From: JAKAWQ01 sp963745975
Lineage (GTDB): Bacteria; Pseudomonadota; Alphaproteobacteria; Acetobacterales; Acetobacteraceae
Direction of reading: 5' to 3'
DNA length: 64,000 nt
Assembly: GCA_963745975.1 (NCBI GenBank)
Contig: CAVUZJ010000004.1
Location: 80,676 to 144,675, forward strand
Shown piece after piece: positions 61,847 through 64,000 of this stretch (position 1 is the first letter of the stretch; each line of letters starts with the position of its first letter). A program made the position numbers and the translations under genes. The notes below the pieces were generated by a model. It did no database searches, was not told where the DNA came from, and was given only the letters and a program-made list of their open reading frames with translations.

Positions 61847-62954
61847 TTCGCTGTTGCCGAAGTGGCCGGGGAGAGGTGGGGCATGGCGAAGCAGCTTGGC
61901 TTTGCGGATGCGTTCGTTGATCCGCGGCTTGGGTCGAATGCGAAGCTTGCGCGGATCGACCAGCTGATCGACTGGTCGCGCCTGGCGGCGATCGTGGCGC
62001 CGGTGCGCAGCGGCGAGACCGGACGACCTCCTTACGATCCGCTGGCGATGCTGAAAGCGCTCTATCTGCGGGCGCTCTACGATCTCTCGGACCCGGGCCT
62101 GGAGGAGGCGCTGCTGGATCGGCTCTCGTTTCGTCGCTTCTGCGGCTTCGGCCTCGACGCCGCCACCCCGGACGAGACGACGATCTGCCGCTTCCGCGCG
62201 GCCGTGACCACGGCCGGAGTATTGGAGGCCTGCTTCGCCGAGGTCAATCGCCAGCTGGACGCCTTGGGCATGGTGCTGCGCAAGGGCACTCTGATGGATG
62301 CCTCGATCGTGGCGGCCAGCCACAATCCGCCGCCGCGCGATGCCGGGATGGGGACGAGCCACCCACGCGAGCCGGGCGCCGATTGGACCAACAAGAACGG
62401 CACATCCTATTTTGGCTACAAGCTGCATGTCGGGGTCGATGAGCACAGCGGCATCGTCCGCCGCGCCGTCTTCACCGCGGCGCGGATCGCCGACGGCGCG
62501 GTTGCCGAGGCGCTGATCTCGGGCGACGAGCGGGCGGTTTACGCCGATCGTGTCTACGACATGAAAGCCCGCCGCCAGCGGTTGCGGGCGGCGGGCATCC
62601 GCGACCGCCTCATGCATCGCGCCAACAAGCACCATCCCGTGCTGCCGTTCTGGCAGCGGCGCCGCAACCGGTTGATTGCCCGCCGCCGCGCCCCGGTCGA
62701 GGCCGTCTTCAGCGCCATGAAGCGGCTCTACGGCAAGGCCCGAGCCCGCTGTCACAGTCTCGAGCGCAATACCACCGACTTCTTTGCCTTCCTCACCATC
62801 TTCAATCTCCGTCGCGTCACTCTGCGGGCCGCCTGAGCGCCGCCAGCCGCTCCGACACCTGCCGCCAACAGCATTCCACCAGCCCATCACTCCAGCCTCA
62901 TCCGGCCGCCCATCCCCGTCCCGACCCCAACAGCCCCCTTTCGCAGAGGAATCC
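61802..62954 (+). mobile_element. Second IS5-family insertion sequence
   Basis: Exact 16-base terminal inverted repeats, GGATTCCTCTGCGAAA (61802-61817) and its complement (62939-62954), enclose one transposase gene. The element is inserted in the end of the IS1595 transposase. The right flank is the duplicated scpA-region DNA, not the rest of IS1595, so DNA on one side has been lost or rearranged. Confidence 0.88.
61883..62836 (+). CDS. IS5-family transposase (second element)
   Basis: A 317-residue DDE transposase of the IS5 subgroup: DUF772-type N-domain (GRPPYDPLAMLKALYLRALY, then LEEALLDRLSFRRFCGF), TLMDASIVAASHNP (first Asp), RAVYADRVYDMKARR (second Asp) and RAPVEAVFSAMKRLYG (Glu). The protein is complete. 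It is only distantly related to the transposase at 41,143. GGGGAGAGG precedes the start. Confidence 0.92.
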   Translation: MAKQLGFADAFVDPRLGSNAKLARIDQLIDWSRLAAIVAPVRSGETGRPPYDPLAMLKALYLRALYDLSDPGLEEALLDRLSFRRFCGFGLDAATPDETTICRFRAAVTTAGVLEACFAEVNRQLDALGMVLRKGTLMDASIVAASHNPPPRDAGMGTSHPREPGADWTNKNGTSYFGYKLHVGVDEHSGIVRRAVFTAARIADGAVAEALISGDERAVYADRVYDMKARRQRLRAAGIRDRLMHRANKHHPVLPFWQRRRNRLIARRRAPVEAVFSAMKRLYGKARARCHSLERNTTDFFAFLTIFNLRRVTLRAA

Positions 62955-62956
62955 TT

Positions 62957-63154
62957 TTGGGCGTGCGGGGTTGTCCGCTTGGTTGCTTAGGGGCGCTGCC
63001 CCTCGGCGCGCTGCAAGGGGCTTCCACCCGAAACGACAGACGAAATTACCGTACCGTCAATTTCGTTGCGGCTCACCGCCCGGCCGGCGAACGCAGCGCC
63101 GCCGAGCGCTATTGCGCGCCGAGCCTCTTCACTGTGCTCGAGCGGCTGGAGTGA
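62957..63154 (+). repeat. Duplicated segment, copy 2, with a deletion scar
   Basis: Bases about 62,957-63,072 match the inverse of about 38,837-38,940; from about 63,073 the sequence matches the inverse of 37,578-37,660 instead. The ardC gene and most of the 68-codon gene that lie between these points in copy 1 are missing here. The joined sequence keeps an open frame that ends CAPSLFTVLERLE, the remnant of the 68-codon gene. Confidence 0.8.
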
Positions 63155-64000
63155 GCGGATGGTGGTGCGCCCGACCTCGACCGAGCATCGAGCTGCGCAG
63201 CGTCGGCCGCTCGGGGCGCGACGGTGATCGCGCCGAACGCCGCTTCCTGCTCGAGGCCGACGACCGCCTCCCGGCACAGCTCCAGCGCGGCGACGAGGGT
63301 CGAGGCCACCGCCGCCCGCGCGACTACCGGATCGCCGATCGCCTCATCGTCCAATCGCGGCAGGAACGCCGCCAGCGGCCGGCCCTCGGTCATCCCGGCG
63401 ATCAAAGACCGCATGCGCCCTATGACGTCTTCGACACGGAAGACGGCCGCCAGCGGAGGCCGGTAGACCGGAGCCGCCGCGGGGAGCCCATCGCGGCCGC
63501 GCAGCACCGTCAGGCACGCCTCCATCAGCGCCATGTACGAGGCGGCGCGCGGGTCGGGCCCGGGCAGCGGACGAGCGAACACATCGTGGCCGAGCTGCGG
63601 ACGCGCCTGCAGCCAGGTGCCGGCCGCACGGATGAACCGCAACTCGGCAAGCCGCGCCACCTCCCGCTCGGCCTCGCGCTCGGCATCCGCCTCCTCCGCC
63701 GGACTCGCCGGAAACAGCAGCCGCGAGCGCAGCAGCACGAGCCGCGTCGCCAGCACCAGCCATTCGGCGCGGCGCTCGATGGCGACGTAGGGGGCCACCC
63801 GAACGGATTCGGCAACGAACTGCTCGACCAGGGCCACCACCGAGATCCGGCCGAGATCGATGCGCTGCCGCTCGGCAAGATCGAGCAGCAGGTCCATCGG
63901 GCCCTCGAACCCATCGAGACGCAGCACCGGCATCGCGGGGATGCGGAGCGGCGTGTCCCAGTCGTCCCACAGAGGATCGCCGGTCGGGCCTCCGGAGGAG
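63109..64000 (-). CDS. scpA: ScpA-like protein, copy 2, frame intact, 5' end beyond the window
   Basis: At least 296 residues of the same ScpA-like kleisin as copy 1, here with the intact N-terminal motif VLRLDGFEGPMDLLLDLAE. The frame is open to the window edge through LWDDWDTPLRIPA, which also occurs ahead of copy 1, so the true start is probably outside the window. ScpA with ScpB and SMC compacts and segregates DNA. No ScpB or SMC is seen nearby, so the role on this element is unclear; maintenance of the element is a guess. Confidence 0.78.
   Translation of the reverse strand, partial: SSGGPTGDPLWDDWDTPLRIPAMPVLRLDGFEGPMDLLLDLAERQRIDLGRISVVALVEQFVAESVRVAPYVAIERRAEWLVLATRLVLLRSRLLFPASPAEEADAEREAEREVARLAELRFIRAAGTWLQARPQLGHDVFARPLPGPDPRAASYMALMEACLTVLRGRDGLPAAAPVYRPPLAAVFRVEDVIGRMRSLIAGMTEGRPLAAFLPRLDDEAIGDPVVARAAVASTLVAALELCREAVVGLEQEAAFGAITVAPRAADAAQLDARSRSGAPPSAHSSRSSTVKRLGAQ

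Larger units (their letters stand above)
30626..64000. other. Accessory, mobile-element-rich region beginning at tRNA-Arg
   Basis: From the tRNA-Arg 3' end to the window edge there is no recognisable housekeeping gene. Instead there are integrases, toxin-antitoxin pairs, an antirestriction gene, at least six IS or transposon units (three truncated) and a transport operon with decayed genes. No second copy of the tRNA 3' end was seen, so the right boundary is either outside the window or lost. Confidence 0.75.

Noticed and set aside
30626..64000. A second copy of the tRNA-Arg end (attR)
   Set aside because: I looked for the T-arm/acceptor sequence TTCGAGTCTCTCCGGGCG downstream and did not find it within the window.

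Overview
The window reads as GC-rich alphaproteobacterial chromosome, most like Rhodospirillales/Acetobacteraceae. The grounds are the long N-terminal extension of ribosomal protein S9, the gene repertoire, the strong G/C bias at third codon positions and CTTGAC-type promoters. It has two parts: an ordinary housekeeping half (1 to about 30,625) and a mobile, rearranged half (about 30,626 to 64,000).

Housekeeping half. In order: the end of a hydantoinase/oxoprolinase B subunit; a DUF2066-like exported protein; a small conserved protein; a DinB-fold protein; a sugar-acid dehydratase (IlvD/Edd); rplM-rpsI ending in a perfect 22-bp hairpin; an RND efflux pump with its adaptor; a two-subunit TPP enzyme; an acyl-CoA dehydrogenase; a lytic transglycosylase; a probable anti-Shine-Dalgarno small RNA (about 13,656-13,745); N-formylglutamate amidohydrolase; tRNA-Val(GAC); an aminotransferase; a branched-chain amino acid binding protein; an RNA (uracil-C5) methyltransferase; a ketopantoate reductase-like protein; an oxaloacetate decarboxylase-like protein; a frameshifted AsmA-like protein; glnE with an in-frame repeat insertion; a peroxiredoxin; a sugar ABC operon; and tRNA-Arg(ACG).

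Mobile half. A tyrosine integrase lies 20 bp beyond the tRNA-Arg 3' end, marking an integrated element. Then come an excisionase-like HTH protein, two related ParDE toxin-antitoxin modules among G-rich repeats, a second tyrosine recombinase, an Api92-like protein, a frameshifted ScpA-like gene and ArdC. Next is an imported fragment: a NifU-like protein with two NifU domains, a 32-codon Cys-containing small ORF and the start of an ATP-grasp enzyme cut off by an IS5-family element. It is followed by nested elements. A truncated IS110 and a truncated IS630 flank an IS21-family element whose istA is split by a RIT element (recombinases in trio). Removing the RIT plus one CTCCTG repeat restores the istA frame exactly.

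From 49.5 to 58.3 kb a minus-strand operon encodes a spermidine/putrescine-type ABC importer, an epimerase, an IclR regulator (frameshifted), an Asp/Glu racemase-like enzyme, a creatinase-like M24 hydrolase (frameshifted) and an M20-like hydrolase. It has overlapping start/stop codons and a palindromic operator candidate upstream. A decayed hydantoinase gene, an SMP-30-like gene, an IS1595 and a second IS5 follow. The window ends in an inverted second copy of the scpA region, so two inverted copies about 25 kb apart bracket the IS cluster and the operon. Several genes carry single-base frameshifts. These may be real decay or homopolymer errors and should be checked against reads.
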